In this document: in pieces, positions 1 to 8,885 of the stretch | Position numbering within the stretch: the first letter of the stretch is position 1 | Layout of the letters: every line of letters starts with the position of its first letter | NCBI RefSeq assembly: GCF_000308575.1 | Contig: NZ_BAFZ01000164.1 | Coordinates: forward strand, 29,631-93,630 | Direction of reading: 5' to 3' | DNA from: Nocardia exalbida NBRC 100660 | GTDB lineage: Bacteria; Actinomycetota; Actinomycetes; Mycobacteriales; Mycobacteriaceae | Length of the DNA stretch: 64,000 nt | The notes under the pieces: model-generated | What the model was told of the DNA's origin: nothing | Database searches by the model: none | Seen by the model: the letters and a program-made list of their open reading frames with translations, nothing else | Made by a program: the position numbers and the translations under genes

Positions 1-1
1 A

Positions 2-879
2 CGGCTATTGGCACACGCTGACGAGCAGGTCCGGCTCGCCACCCGCCGGGGCAGCGGACCGGCACACGATCGGATCGAGCGGGTGGCCGCCGACGCCACC
101 GACACCGCGCGGCTGATCGAGCTGACCCGGGGGCGGCAGCACTGTTCAACTGCGCCATGCCGGCCTACGACCGGTGGCCGTCCGAGTTCCCGCCGCTGGC
201 CGCCTCGTTGTTGGCCGCAGCGGAATCCAGCGGGGCAGACTACGTAATGCTCGGGAACACCTACGGCTACGGCCCCGTTGACGGACCCGTCACCGAGGAC
301 CTTCCGATGGCGCCCACCAGCGTCAAGGGTGGCGTCCGGGCTCAGATGTGGCATGACGCGTTCGCCGCCCACGAGGCGGGCCGGGTGCGGGTGACCGAGG
401 TCCGGGCCAGCGACTACCTCGGCGCGGGCGCCTTCTCGCCCTTCACGCTCATGGTGGGGGCACAGGTCTTGAGTGGTGCGCACGTCTCGTACCCGGGAGA
501 TCTCGACGCGCCGCACAGCTGGACCTACACAGGGGACGCGGCCCGCACACTGATAGCCGCGGCCCGGAACGAGATGTCCTGGGGCCGGGCCTGGCATGTA
601 CCGTCCACCTCTCATTCCCCGGTCCGTGAGCTCGCCGCGCGTCTGGCCCGGGCAGCCGCCGTACCCGAACCCGAGCCGGCACACATGACGAGGACCGAGC
701 TGGAGGAGATCGGACGGACCGATTCCATCATGGCGGAGTTCCCGGAAATGCTGTACCTGTACGACCGTCCCAACATCCTCGATGCGTCGTTCACGTCAGC
801 GGTCTTGGCGATTGCCCCGACTCCGATCGATGTGGTCCTCGACGAGATGGCCGCGGAGCGCAGCCCACCCGTGGCCTGA
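2..879 (+). pseudogene. NAD(P)-dependent epimerase/dehydratase, frameshifted and cut by the window edge
   Basis: Two frames together encode an extended-SDR epimerase-like protein. Frame 2 (from base 2) gives the end of the N-terminal Rossmann half (QVRLATRRGSGP, VAADATD, ELTRG). Frame 1 carries the rest from about base 133 (ALFNCAMPAYDRWP, NTYGYGPVDGP) to the stop at 879. Restoring one G in the five-G run at 129-133 joins them as ELTRG-AAALFNC, so one missing base breaks the gene. This could be true decay or a homopolymer read error. The dinucleotide-binding glycine motif lies upstream of the window. If it is a sequencing error, the gene is intact. The substrate cannot be told. Confidence 0.75.
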
Positions 880-1725
880 CGAACCTTGCGGTGGCTGTCG
901 ACCGGCCCGGTGGAGGCGTCCGCGCAGGCGCCCCGGCCACGACCCGGATCCACGAACGCCCCTCTTCCCAGTCGGAGGCCAAGCCCAGATCGATATCACC
1001 CATGCTGATTCCCCGTAGCTGCAGTCATCCTGCGATCTTCGAATTGATGTCCAATTCGATTGCCCCGCAACATAATTCCATGCAGGACCAGAGCTGGACG
1101 GCACACCAACGGCGCGATTGTGCGTCACTCGCTCTATGGGAATAGAACTTTCGGTCAAGATCGCCCCGGACGCCGGATCCGTACGGATCCGGCACTCGTG
1201 GGCGGCTTCGGGCCCCTGTAATCCGGTAGTGCGCGCCCCCGCTCTGACTGATGCGGCTGTTCGAACAGCGGGCGCTTCGAACCTCCTCGACTGCTCCAGC
1301 GTCACAGTCCCCCGGCACAGCTCACGCATGGGAGCTGTGTCCGGGTGCGCCGCTGGCGCTCGGGCTCGGCTGCGTGCTTGATGCCGCACGACTACCCGGG
1401 ACTGCCGGTCGCTGGGCACGGGGCTGACAGCGTGGCGGTCCCGTGACCGACGTCGCCGACATGCGGGGGTTGGCAACACTTTGCGCGCGACCGCGGCGGT
1501 GGTGGGCGTGCGCGTCGTCGTCATCGCCCCTGCGAGGGCTGGCAACGGGAACTGCTGTCGCAGAGCGGGCGCGGCGACAAGGCCAAAGGCACTCGGCTAT
1601 TGGTCCTGCCCGGACAAAGGCGGCCCGCTACCGATCACAAAGGCGATCGCCGTAGGGATCTGCGACCCGCCGAGAATGGATCCCGGGATGAACGATGGGC
1701 ACGCGTGCCGCACCCGCCGTGCCCA
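880..1725. other. Intergenic stretch without a recognisable gene
   Basis: About 850 bases separate the epimerase pseudogene from the convergent membrane-protein gene. Open frames exist on both strands, but none shows a ribosome-binding site, a family motif or a coding-like composition. I see no tRNA and no clear hairpin. It fits the degraded character of the left side of the window. Confidence 0.5.
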
Positions 1726-2826
1726 TCACGCCCGGTCCGAGCCACTCCGTTGTTCGTCGATGCGCTGGCGCTGGCGGGCCCCGTACGCCGCCTCCTTGAC
1801 CGCGGTGTCGTCCTCGAGACCGGACCCGAGCGCCCCACCGATGGTCGCGATGGACGCCAGCAGCCAAGCAAGGGTGAGGTAATCGGAGAAGTTCACCCCG
1901 TGCCCCAGAACGGAGGACAGCAGTTCCGGCGAAAGAGTCAGGCACGCGGTGAACAGCAGCAGGCAGAACAGGGCCGCGTGCAGGACGCCGACGCCGACGA
2001 CCAGAGTGATCACGGTCGCCAGGTTGTACAGCACCGATCGATCGCGTTCCGCTGCCGACCGCGGTCGCTCCCAGAGTTCGTGGTCGAGGATCAGCCACAG
2101 AATCATCGCCACGACCGACAGGACCGTCGCCGCGCTCATACGCCATGGGCCCATCGTGTCGGCGAACATCCAGATCGTGTCGGTAGCCAGCGCGATGGCT
2201 CCAGTGGCGAACGCACCGACGAGTACCTTCGAGAGTCCGGTGACCAGTCGCCACGGCCGGTTGGCCCGCACCATCCCCGACAGCAGGCGCAATCGCCGCA
2301 GTCCCGGGCGTGTGAAGTACCGGATGCCGTTCGCGATCCGCGCGGACGGAAACCGTCGCGCCGCCCCGGGCGGCGTGAGTTCCGGGTCACCGAGCATATG
2401 AGTGATCGCGAGTTCGGTGACAGCGCGGACGCGTCGCTCGATCGCGATGCCGCCCACCCCGGGCACGGAGATGAGCGCGAATCGGTGGTCGGCACTGACA
2501 TCGGCCACCACCGGCAGCGTGTCCTCACGGCGCGGCAGATCGGTGAGGTACACGACGAGGTCTTCGGCTTCGGCGGACAGATCGACCGTAGCGATCACCT
2601 CGGCGAAATCCGCTCCCTCGGCGAGACGATAGGGCTCGAGGCGCACGCACGCCGACCACTGGCGCTCGAGCCTGCCACGGCCTCGCAGACGTCCCGGCAG
2701 GCACTCCGCGAGGCGTTCCGCGACAGCGGCGGGCTTGCCCGGATCCGCGATCAACAACACCGAGACCGGCTCACCAGCCGCACCGGCTGTCCAATCCCTG
2801 TCGCTCCCGTTCGCGTCCACCGCCAT
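1726..2826 (-). CDS. Uncharacterised polytopic membrane protein
   Basis: A 366-residue protein. Residues 20-180 look soluble (VSVLLIADPGKP near the start, then LVVYLTDLPRR and ALISVPGVGG). The C-terminal half has about four hydrophobic segments, near 198-217, 230-248, 268-298 and 313-335, followed by a charged tail rich in Arg and Gln. I recognise the layout from conserved actinobacterial membrane proteins of unknown function but cannot assign an activity. The upstream flank is an IS1380 remnant, so the original promoter may be lost or replaced. The ATG at 2826 is the first in frame; no strong ribosome-binding site is obvious. Confidence 0.6.
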   Translation of the reverse strand: MAVDANGSDRDWTAGAAGEPVSVLLIADPGKPAAVAERLAECLPGRLRGRGRLERQWSACVRLEPYRLAEGADFAEVIATVDLSAEAEDLVVYLTDLPRREDTLPVVADVSADHRFALISVPGVGGIAIERRVRAVTELAITHMLGDPELTPPGAARRFPSARIANGIRYFTRPGLRRLRLLSGMVRANRPWRLVTGLSKVLVGAFATGAIALATDTIWMFADTMGPWRMSAATVLSVVAMILWLILDHELWERPRSAAERDRSVLYNLATVITLVVGVGVLHAALFCLLLFTACLTLSPELLSSVLGHGVNFSDYLTLAWLLASIATIGGALGSGLEDDTAVKEAAYGARQRQRIDEQRSGSDRA

Positions 2827-2914
2827 CGCCTACCCGCTCGAGCTGGGCACAAACTCCAGGCAGCCAGAGCGAAACCACAGACGGGCGATACCGCCAGACC
2901 GGGAACAGGGCATC

Positions 2915-3350
2915 GGGCGTCTTGCACCTGGCGCACGATCAGCCGGTCCGTCGTCCGGTTTTTCGTGGAAGCGAAAGCGGTATAGGGGATTTCGGCGACT
3001 TCTGCGTCGGAGATCCACTCACCGGTGTCGGGATCACGCACGGCCCCGGGATACCGCACCGGAGTCCATTGGTCTTCACCGATCGCGGCGTTGACCATCG
3101 ACGCGGCACCTTTGCCCGAGCCGGTCTTACCCGCGCGTAGCCGTATCCCGGCGATCACCGGTGCCGCCAGGTCGGTGCTGATCGTGGCGGCGAGCGGTGA
3201 AGCCCTTTGCGGAGCACCTTTTCCCAGCGATCTTCGTGTGCCCGTACGACGCGCCCTGCTTCTGGTGGCCATCGACCGCGCGCAGCAGCGGGTTCAGCTG
3301 GGCCGATTTGAGCAGTCCTGGTCCACATCGAGGACTGTCCAACTGGGATG
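2915..3350 (-). pseudogene. IS1380-family transposase remnant
   Basis: Three disconnected pieces of an IS1380-type transposase lie in order on the minus strand. TVLDVDQD / LLKSAQLNPLLRAVDGHQKQG spans about 3350-3230. After a frame change comes SPLAATISTDLAAPVIAG and RLRAGKTGSGKGAASMV. An in-frame internal deletion then joins directly to NAAIGEDQWTPVRYPGAV, EWISDAEVAEIPYTAFAS and RLIVRQVQDA. The remaining C-terminus is missing. The deletion removes the central part where family members carry catalytic acidic residues, so it cannot be active. No element ends were found. Confidence 0.75.
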
Positions 3351-3463
3351 CGTGGTTGGGACAGCGCGGTGCGGGCGCGGTGTCCCAGCCGTCCTCTCGC
3401 GCGGTCGTCCGGACTGCTAGCGCAGGGTTATCCGCGACCTCGCTGTGTCGACCTAGTTCATGC

Positions 3464-3877
3464 TCACATCGCCGCCACGGCCGCCTCGGCGACGGTCTTG
3501 TCCTGCTCTCCGGTGCCACCGCTGACGCCGACCGCGCCGACGACCTGGCCGTTTCGCCGCAGCGGCACACCGCCGGCGAAGATCATGATGCGTCCCGCGT
3601 TGGAGGCGTGTATCCCGTAGAACTGCCCGCCCGGACCCGCGTCGGCCGCGAGGTCCTCGGTCGAGATGTCCAGCGCCCGCGCGGTGAACGCCTTGTTGAT
3701 CGAGATGTCGATGCTGGCGATCCAGGCACCGTCCATCCGCACGTGGGCGACGAGGTTGCCGCCGGCATCGACCACCGCAATGTTCGACGGCGACTCGATC
3801 TCGTCGGCTTTGGCCTGTCCGGCGGCGATCATCCGCTGCGCATCATCGAGGGACACCGAGGTCTGGTTCAGTGTCAT
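3464..3877 (-). CDS. GlcG/HbpS-like (DUF336) protein
   Basis: A 137-residue protein matching the GlcG/HbpS fold family: SLDDAQRMIAAGQAKADE, IAVVDAGGNLVAHVRMDG, a central AFTARALDIS helix, then GGVPLRRNGQVVGAVGVSGG and a final EQDKTVAEAA helix. Length is full for the family. Members include extracellular haem-binding HbpS and proteins beside oxidoreductases of glycolate, alcohol or aldehyde metabolism; no secretion signal is visible here. Its start ATG overlaps the stop of the upstream PfpI-like remnant by ATGA, and it is the last gene of the formaldehyde-dehydrogenase-like operon. A role as accessory or protective factor is inference. Confidence 0.8.
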   Translation of the reverse strand: MTLNQTSVSLDDAQRMIAAGQAKADEIESPSNIAVVDAGGNLVAHVRMDGAWIASIDISINKAFTARALDISTEDLAADAGPGGQFYGIHASNAGRIMIFAGGVPLRRNGQVVGAVGVSGGTGEQDKTVAEAAVAAM

Positions 3878-4053
3878 GACCTGCTCCCATGGGGCGTCGC
3901 GGACCGCTCGACGATGGCCCGACAGAACGCGGGGAGGGCGCCGGGCGAGCGGCTGGAGATCAGGTTCCCGTCGACCGCGACCTCTTCCTCGACGACGTCG
4001 GCCCCGGCGGCGGCCAGTATTGCGATCCGCTGGCCCTGCAGTGTCGTTGCCAT
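3874..4053 (-). pseudogene. Collapsed PfpI/DJ-1 family gene (59 residues)
   Basis: The ORF begins MATTLQGQRIAILAA, the normal N-terminus of PfpI-type DJ-1 proteins, and runs straight into AGADVVEEEVAVDGNLISSR and a PAFCRAIVERSA tail, the normal C-terminus. Roughly 110 central residues, including the nucleophile-elbow Cys region, are missing. The frame is intact, a good Shine-Dalgarno (gagaggag) precedes the ATG at 4053, and the stop overlaps the next gene by ATGA. The deletion was therefore in frame and translation coupling is preserved. It is most likely a non-catalytic remnant, although a retained mini-protein cannot be excluded. Confidence 0.7.
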
Positions 4054-4081
4054 GGTTGTGCTCCTCTCGGTCCCGGACGTC

Positions 4082-5221
4082 TCACGGATGCATGACGACC
4101 TTGGTCCATCCGTCGTCCCGGGCATCGAAATGCTGATAGCCCGACTCGGCCTCCGCAAGCGGGAGCTCGTGAGAGACGATCCAGGACGGTGTGGCCCTGC
4201 CCTCGTGGATCAGGTCGCGCAGCTGCCGGTTGTAGTGCTTGACGTTGGCCTGTCCAGTTCCGACCTTCTGCCCCTTGAACCAGAATTTCCCCATGTCGAA
4301 GGCGATCTTGCCGTGGCGTTCGAGTTCGTCGGGGCCGTTTCGGTCCTGGGGCAGGAAGAGGCCGACCACGCCGATGTGGCCGGTGAAGCGCACCGAGTCG
4401 ACGAGCCGGTTCATCGTCATCGCGGCGTCTTCATGACCTTGCGGGTCGTGCGCCTGGTACCCGACACACTCACAACCCTTGTCGGCGCCGCGCCCGTTGG
4501 TCTGATCGAGGACCTGCTCAACCGGGTCGCCGGTGGAGTCGTCGATGGGTATGGCCCCGATCTGCTCGGCGAGCCGGAGCCGGTCGGGGTGACGGTCGAC
4601 GATCATCACCTTGCGCGCGCCCTGGATCATCGCCGAGTATGCCGCCATCAGACCGACCGGCCCGGCCCCGTAGATCACCATCGAATCGCCGGGCTGCATG
4701 TCGGCCAGGCGGGTGCAGTGCCATCCGGTGGGAAAGATGTCGGCGAGCATCACGTAGTCGGTTTCCTTGTCCTGCGCATCCTCGGGCAGCCGCAGGCAGT
4801 TGAAGTCGCCGAACGGCACCCGCAGATACTCCGCCTGTCCGCCCCAGAACGGTCCCATCCCGGCGAAACCGAATGCGGCGCCGGCCATCTTCGGATCCGG
4901 GTGCACCGTCAGGCAGAACGCGGTCAGACCTTCCTCGCAGTTTCGGCAGAAACCGCAGCCGATGTTGAACGGCAGGCACACCCGATCCCCGGTCGAGACC
5001 TTGACCACCGCGTTGCCCACCTCTGCGACGATCCCCAAATTTTCGTGACCGAGGACCATCCCGGGCTCCAGATCGGTGCGGCCCTCATACATGTGTAGAT
5101 CCGATCCGCAAATGTTGGTGCTGGTGATCTTCACCAGCACATCGGTCGGCTGCTCGATCCTCGCATCGGGCACATCCTTCACATGGACCTCACGTGGCCC
5201 GTCGTACACAAGTGCTTTCAT
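4082..5221 (-). CDS. Zinc-dependent dehydrogenase, glutathione-independent formaldehyde dehydrogenase type
   Basis: A 379-residue medium-chain dehydrogenase. Catalytic zinc ligands are Cys38 (NICGSDLHMYEGR) and His59-Glu60 (GHEN). Structural zinc cysteines are Cys89, Cys92, Cys95 and Cys103 (GCGFCRNCEEGLTAFC). The NAD-binding GAGPVG is at 185-190. The insert with WKGQ-like FWFKGQKVGTG and the long MKALVYDGP start match the glutathione-independent formaldehyde/aldehyde dehydrogenase group, which oxidises formaldehyde or other small aldehydes with NAD. It is the first recognised gene of an operon with the PfpI remnant and the GlcG/HbpS gene. The exact substrate is inferred from family only. Confidence 0.85.
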   Translation of the reverse strand: MKALVYDGPREVHVKDVPDARIEQPTDVLVKITSTNICGSDLHMYEGRTDLEPGMVLGHENLGIVAEVGNAVVKVSTGDRVCLPFNIGCGFCRNCEEGLTAFCLTVHPDPKMAGAAFGFAGMGPFWGGQAEYLRVPFGDFNCLRLPEDAQDKETDYVMLADIFPTGWHCTRLADMQPGDSMVIYGAGPVGLMAAYSAMIQGARKVMIVDRHPDRLRLAEQIGAIPIDDSTGDPVEQVLDQTNGRGADKGCECVGYQAHDPQGHEDAAMTMNRLVDSVRFTGHIGVVGLFLPQDRNGPDELERHGKIAFDMGKFWFKGQKVGTGQANVKHYNRQLRDLIHEGRATPSWIVSHELPLAEAESGYQHFDARDDGWTKVVMHP

Positions 5222-5233
5222 CTCGACACTCCC

Positions 5234-5440
5234 TCACATGCGGCGTTTCCGGTTGCTGTCCGGCCCGGCGGCCACAGGCGGCTGCATGCGAGCGACGGCC
5301 GAATGAATCGTGCTCCCGGGGGCAGACGACGCAACAGCGCACGGAGCCGGCACCACGACAAAATATGTGCACACCACCATGCTTCGCGTCACGGCCGACG
5401 AGCAGTGGGTGCATTCCAGGCGTCGCATTCCCTCCACCAT
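5234..5440 (-). CDS. Possible small Cys-containing ORF before the dehydrogenase
   Basis: A 68-codon frame starts at ATG 5440 behind a strong Shine-Dalgarno (aagaggagac) and stops 12 bases before the dehydrogenase start. It encodes RLECTHCSSA near the N-terminus and a further Cys pair around CTYFVVVPAPC, ending in a basic NRKRRM tail. The well-placed ribosome-binding site and tight spacing argue for translation. The C-terminal half is low in family signal and I know no homologue. It could be a leader ORF, a real small thiol protein, or chance. Confidence 0.35.
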   Translation of the reverse strand: MVEGMRRLECTHCSSAVTRSMVVCTYFVVVPAPCAVASSAPGSTIHSAVARMQPPVAAGPDSNRKRRM

Positions 5441-5579
5441 GAAGTCTCCTCTTATGGCTCTACGATCGCTAGGGGTTGAGGTCGGTTTTGTTCATTCGAG
5501 GGCTCAGGCGGCTCCTTTTCTTCACAGGTAAATGGTGTGATGCTGGACCATGTCCACCCCCTCGAACAGGAGATCCGAC

Positions 5580-5876
5580 ATGGCCACCAAGGCGCTGCTG
5601 GTCCGACTCGAAGCCAAACCCGGCAAGGAAAACGCAGTCGAGGAATTCCTCCGATCGGCGTTGCCACTCGTCGAGCAAGAGCCCGGCACGAAGCCCTGGC
5701 TCGCGGTACAGTTCGGCCCTTCGACGTTCGGCATCATCGACGCATTCCCAGATCAGGCCGCCCGTGCAACACATCTCGATGGGCCGGTCGGCAAGGCCCT
5801 CGGCGAACGCGCCGACGAGCTCTTCGCTACCCCGCCCGAAATCAGCGAGCTCGACGTGCTCGCCGATAAGCTCTGA
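5580..5876 (+). CDS. ABM-domain (antibiotic biosynthesis monooxygenase-like) protein
   Basis: A 98-residue ferredoxin-fold protein: ATKALLVRLEAKPGKENAVE, then AVQFGPSTFGIIDAFPDQ and a C-terminal ISELDVLADKL strand. This is the usual length and pattern of dimeric ABM/putative quinol monooxygenase proteins. Start ATG 5580 is chosen because aggag lies 8-12 bases upstream; an earlier in-frame ATG at 5550 lacks this. The downstream 110 bases hold no gene, then the antisense regulator remnant begins. Function beyond the fold is unknown. Confidence 0.75.
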   Translation: MATKALLVRLEAKPGKENAVEEFLRSALPLVEQEPGTKPWLAVQFGPSTFGIIDAFPDQAARATHLDGPVGKALGERADELFATPPEISELDVLADKL

Positions 5877-5993
5877 ACCACCGACTCGAAACCGCCCACC
5901 CGCAAGCACGACAGAACCCACGTCACCCACGCGACCCCGAACCTTGACACGTGACTCCGCCAAGCCCGTGCTCGCCCGCGCTGCACCGGAGTC

Positions 5994-6650
5994 CTCGCCA
6001 ACAACTCCCGCAACTTCCCCCACGCCACCTCATCGACCGGCGTATACACCTGCATCCACGCATGCGGCACCGACGGCAACGACATACTCGTCAAAAACAT
6101 CTCCAACTCCCCCACCGCCAAATTCCGCACCGACTTCGTCCGACTCACCGGCACCGCCACATCATTCAACGCCCACAACGACGCGAAACTCTCACTCTCC
6201 CCACACAACTCCGCGATAAAACCCTCCCACCCCGGATCCCCCAAATTCTTCGCATACGCCCCACGCAGATACCCCACCATCCGCCGCAAATCATCCCAAT
6301 TATGGCGATACGCGTTGCAGCATCCCGGGGTCAAGAACACCCGACGCGCCACATTCCGCTCCCCTGCCAAAAACCCCGGACACAACGCTTCATACGAACT
6401 GTTGTGCGCCAACACGTCATACCTGGCACTCAACACCACCCCCGGCAACGGCTGCAAATGATCCAAAATCACCTGCAACTCCTCCGGCAACACCGACCCC
6501 GAAGACACCGAAGGCACCGTCGGCACATCCGCCAACCGATACGAATGCGCCTTCTCCGCCGCATCCAACGACAACGTCCGCGCCACCGAATTCAGAACCT
6601 GCACACTAACGTTGATTTCGCGGCCTTGTTCAAGCCAGGACAACCACGGA
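5994..6650 (-). pseudogene. MmyB-type XRE regulator, both ends lost
   Basis: The frame from WLEQGREINVSVQVLN through the MmyB ligand-binding domain (LADVPTVPSV, VVLSARYDVLAHNSSYEAL, CNAYRHNWDDLRRMVGYLRG, DEVAWGKLRELLA) is nearly identical to the intact protein encoded at 26373-27275. The HTH-bearing N-terminus is replaced by unrelated sequence before about 6650, and the natural C-terminus is replaced after LLA. It cannot bind DNA as the intact copy does. The plus strand here is strikingly poor in G, exactly as in the second copy. The truncation lies about 100 bases from the IS21 end, suggesting the IS event removed its 5' part. Confidence 0.85.
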
Positions 6651-6752
6651 AAGAGGTACCCATGGGACGGCGCGATCCAGCTGCATCGGGCCTGGGCGAA
6701 TATGCAGGTCAAAAGACGTTTTGACACACTCGCCGCAACCGCCACCACGCGT

Positions 6753-7598
6753 CTAGACCACTTGACACATGAAGTGTCTCTGAGACAGCGGAGAACCATG
6801 TTCACGACTGACCGGTCGGTCGGCACGCCACCGACGAGGCGGGAGTGTGTCGATTTCGGTGTTGCGGAGTCGGTAGCTGTTGCCTTTCAAGGTCAGGACG
6901 TCGGCGTGGTGGACGATGCGGTCGATCATCGCGGCGGCGACGACGTGGTCGGAGAAGACGTCTCCCCAGCGGGAGAACGGCAAGTTGGAAGTCAAGATCA
7001 GCGAGGCGTGTTCGTAACGGCTGGAAACCAGTTGGAAGAACAGGTTCGCCGCGTCCTGCGCGAACGGTATGTAGCCGACCTCGTCGACGATCAAAAGCCC
7101 GTAGCGGCGCAGCTTGGCCAGCTCGGCGGCCAGGCGGCCCTGCTGGTGAGCGGTCTGCAGGCGGGTGACCCATTCGACGGCGGTGGCGAACAGCACGCGG
7201 TGGCCGTGGTGGGCGGCGGCGATACCCAGCCCGATCGCCAGGTGGGTTTTGCCGGTGCCGGGTGGGCCGAGTAGCACCACGTTCTGTGCTTTGGTGATGA
7301 ATTGGCCGGTGCTCAGGTGGGCGATGGTGTCGCGTTTGAGTGCGGGTTGGTGGTCGAAGTTGAACTCCTCGATCGCCTTGCGGGCGGGAAATCCTGCTGC
7401 GCGGATACGGATTTCGGCGCCGGAAGACTCCCGGGAAGAGACTTCACGCGATAGGACCGCGGCAAGGTATTCCTCGTGGGTCCAGCCGGCGTCGCGGGCT
7501 TGGTCGGCCAGGCGGGCGGCGCTGTCGCGGATGCGGGGCGCCTTCAAAGCGTTGGCGTAGTACTCGATCTGCTTGGCGGTTTCGCGGGGTGCGGCCAT
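6753..7598 (-). CDS. istB: IstB, ATPase of IS21-family element
   Basis: A 281-residue AAA+ helper ATPase (282 if the adjacent GTG at 7601 is used): Walker A GPPGTGKTH, Walker B LLIVDEVGYIPF and sensor region LILTSNLPFSRWGDVF. IstB stimulates the IstA transposase and selects the target. The ATG at 7598 shares its A with the istA stop (TGATG), with aggag just upstream. The frame closes at 6753, slightly beyond the most likely element end (about 6775), so the last few residues and the stop come from flanking DNA. This suggests a rearranged left end. Confidence 0.9.
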   Translation of the reverse strand: MAAPRETAKQIEYYANALKAPRIRDSAARLADQARDAGWTHEEYLAAVLSREVSSRESSGAEIRIRAAGFPARKAIEEFNFDHQPALKRDTIAHLSTGQFITKAQNVVLLGPPGTGKTHLAIGLGIAAAHHGHRVLFATAVEWVTRLQTAHQQGRLAAELAKLRRYGLLIVDEVGYIPFAQDAANLFFQLVSSRYEHASLILTSNLPFSRWGDVFSDHVVAAAMIDRIVHHADVLTLKGNSYRLRNTEIDTLPPRRWRADRPVSREHGSPLSQRHFMCQVV

Positions 7599-8827
7599 CA
7601 CGCCACTCCTTCGTCGTTGAAGTCGACCCCGAAGCGGGCGTCGTAGTCGGCGAGGTTGCGCACCAATCCACCATCATCGCCATCTGTTCGCGATCGCTTG
7701 TGTCCGAGAGCGTCTCGCAGTCGGGCTGCGGTCTCGACATGGGCAGGATCGGTGATGGTCAACCCTTTCGACCAGGCTCGGCGGTGCGCTGCGACGAGCA
7801 GTCCGTCGCAGCGGGCGGTGACGGTGTCCAGATCAGCGTGGACGTCGATCATCCGGCCGATCACGGTCGGGTCGATCGAGTAGTCGTTGCCCAGAACCCG
7901 CAGGTAGTAGTCCCGCGGCAACCGCGCCCGGTTGCTGAACCCGACCGCGGGGCTGATCGGCGGCAACGCTGTCATCGCCGCCCGGTCAGTGCCGATCAGC
8001 TCGGCCGGGCTGGCGGCGATGCGCCGAACGTGTCGAGCGTTCGCGATCGGCAGCCACTCGGCGAGTTGGGTATTGAAATCGGTTGGTGAATCGAATGACC
8101 GGCCCGGCAAGAACGAGGTTTCCAGATAGCCGTTGACGCGTTCGACGATGCCCTTCGATTCCGGGTCGAACGGTTTGCATTGGATGACGCGGGTAGCCAG
8201 CATCCCGGTGAACGCAGCCACCCCGGCCGCCAGATGCCCGCTCTTACCGATACCGGATTCGTTGTCCCACAACAGTCTTCTCGGAACCTGGCCCAACTGC
8301 CCCGACAGCAGCGACCACATTCCCGCCAGCAGATCCGCCGTCGTCCGGGTCGGAATCATCATCGCGGTGATGAACCGCGAGAACGAAGCCACGATCACCA
8401 GCACCGGCGGAGTCCCGATCTGCCCGGTGCCCAATGGAATCGGTGTCGGCGGGAACCACAGATCACACTGCGCCTGATCACCAGGCCGATACTCGAGCCG
8501 ATCGGCTGGATCCTTCGGCGCGTACTCCGGGCGCAACTCGGCAACCTTCTTACGGAACCATGACGGCGACCCTGACCAGCCCACCCGCTCGGCGATCACC
8601 GCCGGCGGCATTGCCGGGAACTCCGCCAACAACGCCCGCACCAGCGGCTCGAACTCATCGAACGCCGACGGACCCGATACCCGCTGATATCGCGGGGGCG
8701 AGTCGGACTTGATCGCCCGCGAGACCGTGTCCCGCGAAATACCCAACCTGGTCGCGATCGCCCGCATCGACAGGCCCTCGCTCGCAGGGAGGTACCTGAT
8801 CTGCGCCCAATCCTGCACTGAGATCAC
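7598..8827 (-). CDS. istA: IstA, DDE transposase of IS21-family element
   Basis: A 409-residue IS21 transposase: N-terminal HTH (MRAIATRLGISRDTVSRAIK), then a DDE integrase-like core with Asp in QAQCDLWFPP, Asp in RRLLWDNESG and Glu in SKGIVERVNGYLE, and a C-terminal beta-rich region (YYLRVLGNDYSIDP). All three acidic residues are present and the frame is unbroken, so the enzyme may be active. Its own upstream terminal repeats are interrupted by an ISL3 insertion. Stop and istB start overlap. Confidence 0.92.
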   Translation of the reverse strand: MISVQDWAQIRYLPASEGLSMRAIATRLGISRDTVSRAIKSDSPPRYQRVSGPSAFDEFEPLVRALLAEFPAMPPAVIAERVGWSGSPSWFRKKVAELRPEYAPKDPADRLEYRPGDQAQCDLWFPPTPIPLGTGQIGTPPVLVIVASFSRFITAMMIPTRTTADLLAGMWSLLSGQLGQVPRRLLWDNESGIGKSGHLAAGVAAFTGMLATRVIQCKPFDPESKGIVERVNGYLETSFLPGRSFDSPTDFNTQLAEWLPIANARHVRRIAASPAELIGTDRAAMTALPPISPAVGFSNRARLPRDYYLRVLGNDYSIDPTVIGRMIDVHADLDTVTARCDGLLVAAHRRAWSKGLTITDPAHVETAARLRDALGHKRSRTDGDDGGLVRNLADYDARFGVDFNDEGVA

Positions 8828-8843
8828 CCTTCCGGTCGTGGAT

Positions 8844-8885
8844 GGGTGGCCTACTTTTCAAAGAGCGCCAGTGGCCGGGTTTTCG
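8844..8885 (-). repeat. IS21 multiple terminal repeats, outer copy split by ISL3
   Basis: Read on the minus strand, two adjacent 25-bp copies share GCGCTCTT, GAAAA and GGCCAC blocks (19 of 25 positions equal). The inner copy is 8844-8868. The outer copy is 8869-8885 plus 10631-10638, rejoined when the ISL3 element is removed. Such tandem subterminal repeats bind IstA in IS21-family elements. Confidence 0.75.
8878..8885. repeat. ISL3 target-site duplication, left copy
   Basis: GGTTTTCG directly before the element's GG terminus, repeated exactly at 10623-10630. Eight bases is the normal ISL3 duplication length, so the insertion is unrearranged. Confidence 0.9.

Noticed and set aside
880..1725. 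Several 70-250-codon frames on both strands
   Set aside because: No ribosome-binding sites, no motifs, and mutually overlapping in the manner expected of GC-rich noncoding DNA.
3197..5098. 633-codon open frame on the plus strand
   Set aside because: Antisense to the aldehyde dehydrogenase and GlcG/HbpS genes. It reads as complemented codons of those genes and has no family motif.
6760..6785. TGACACATGAAGTGTC palindrome as a host operator
   Set aside because: It lies at the IS21 terminus and is more simply part of the element's end.
8844..8885. Tandem repeat considered as a CRISPR-like array
   Set aside because: Only two adjacent copies without spacers, located at an IS21 end. Better explained as IstA-binding terminal repeats.
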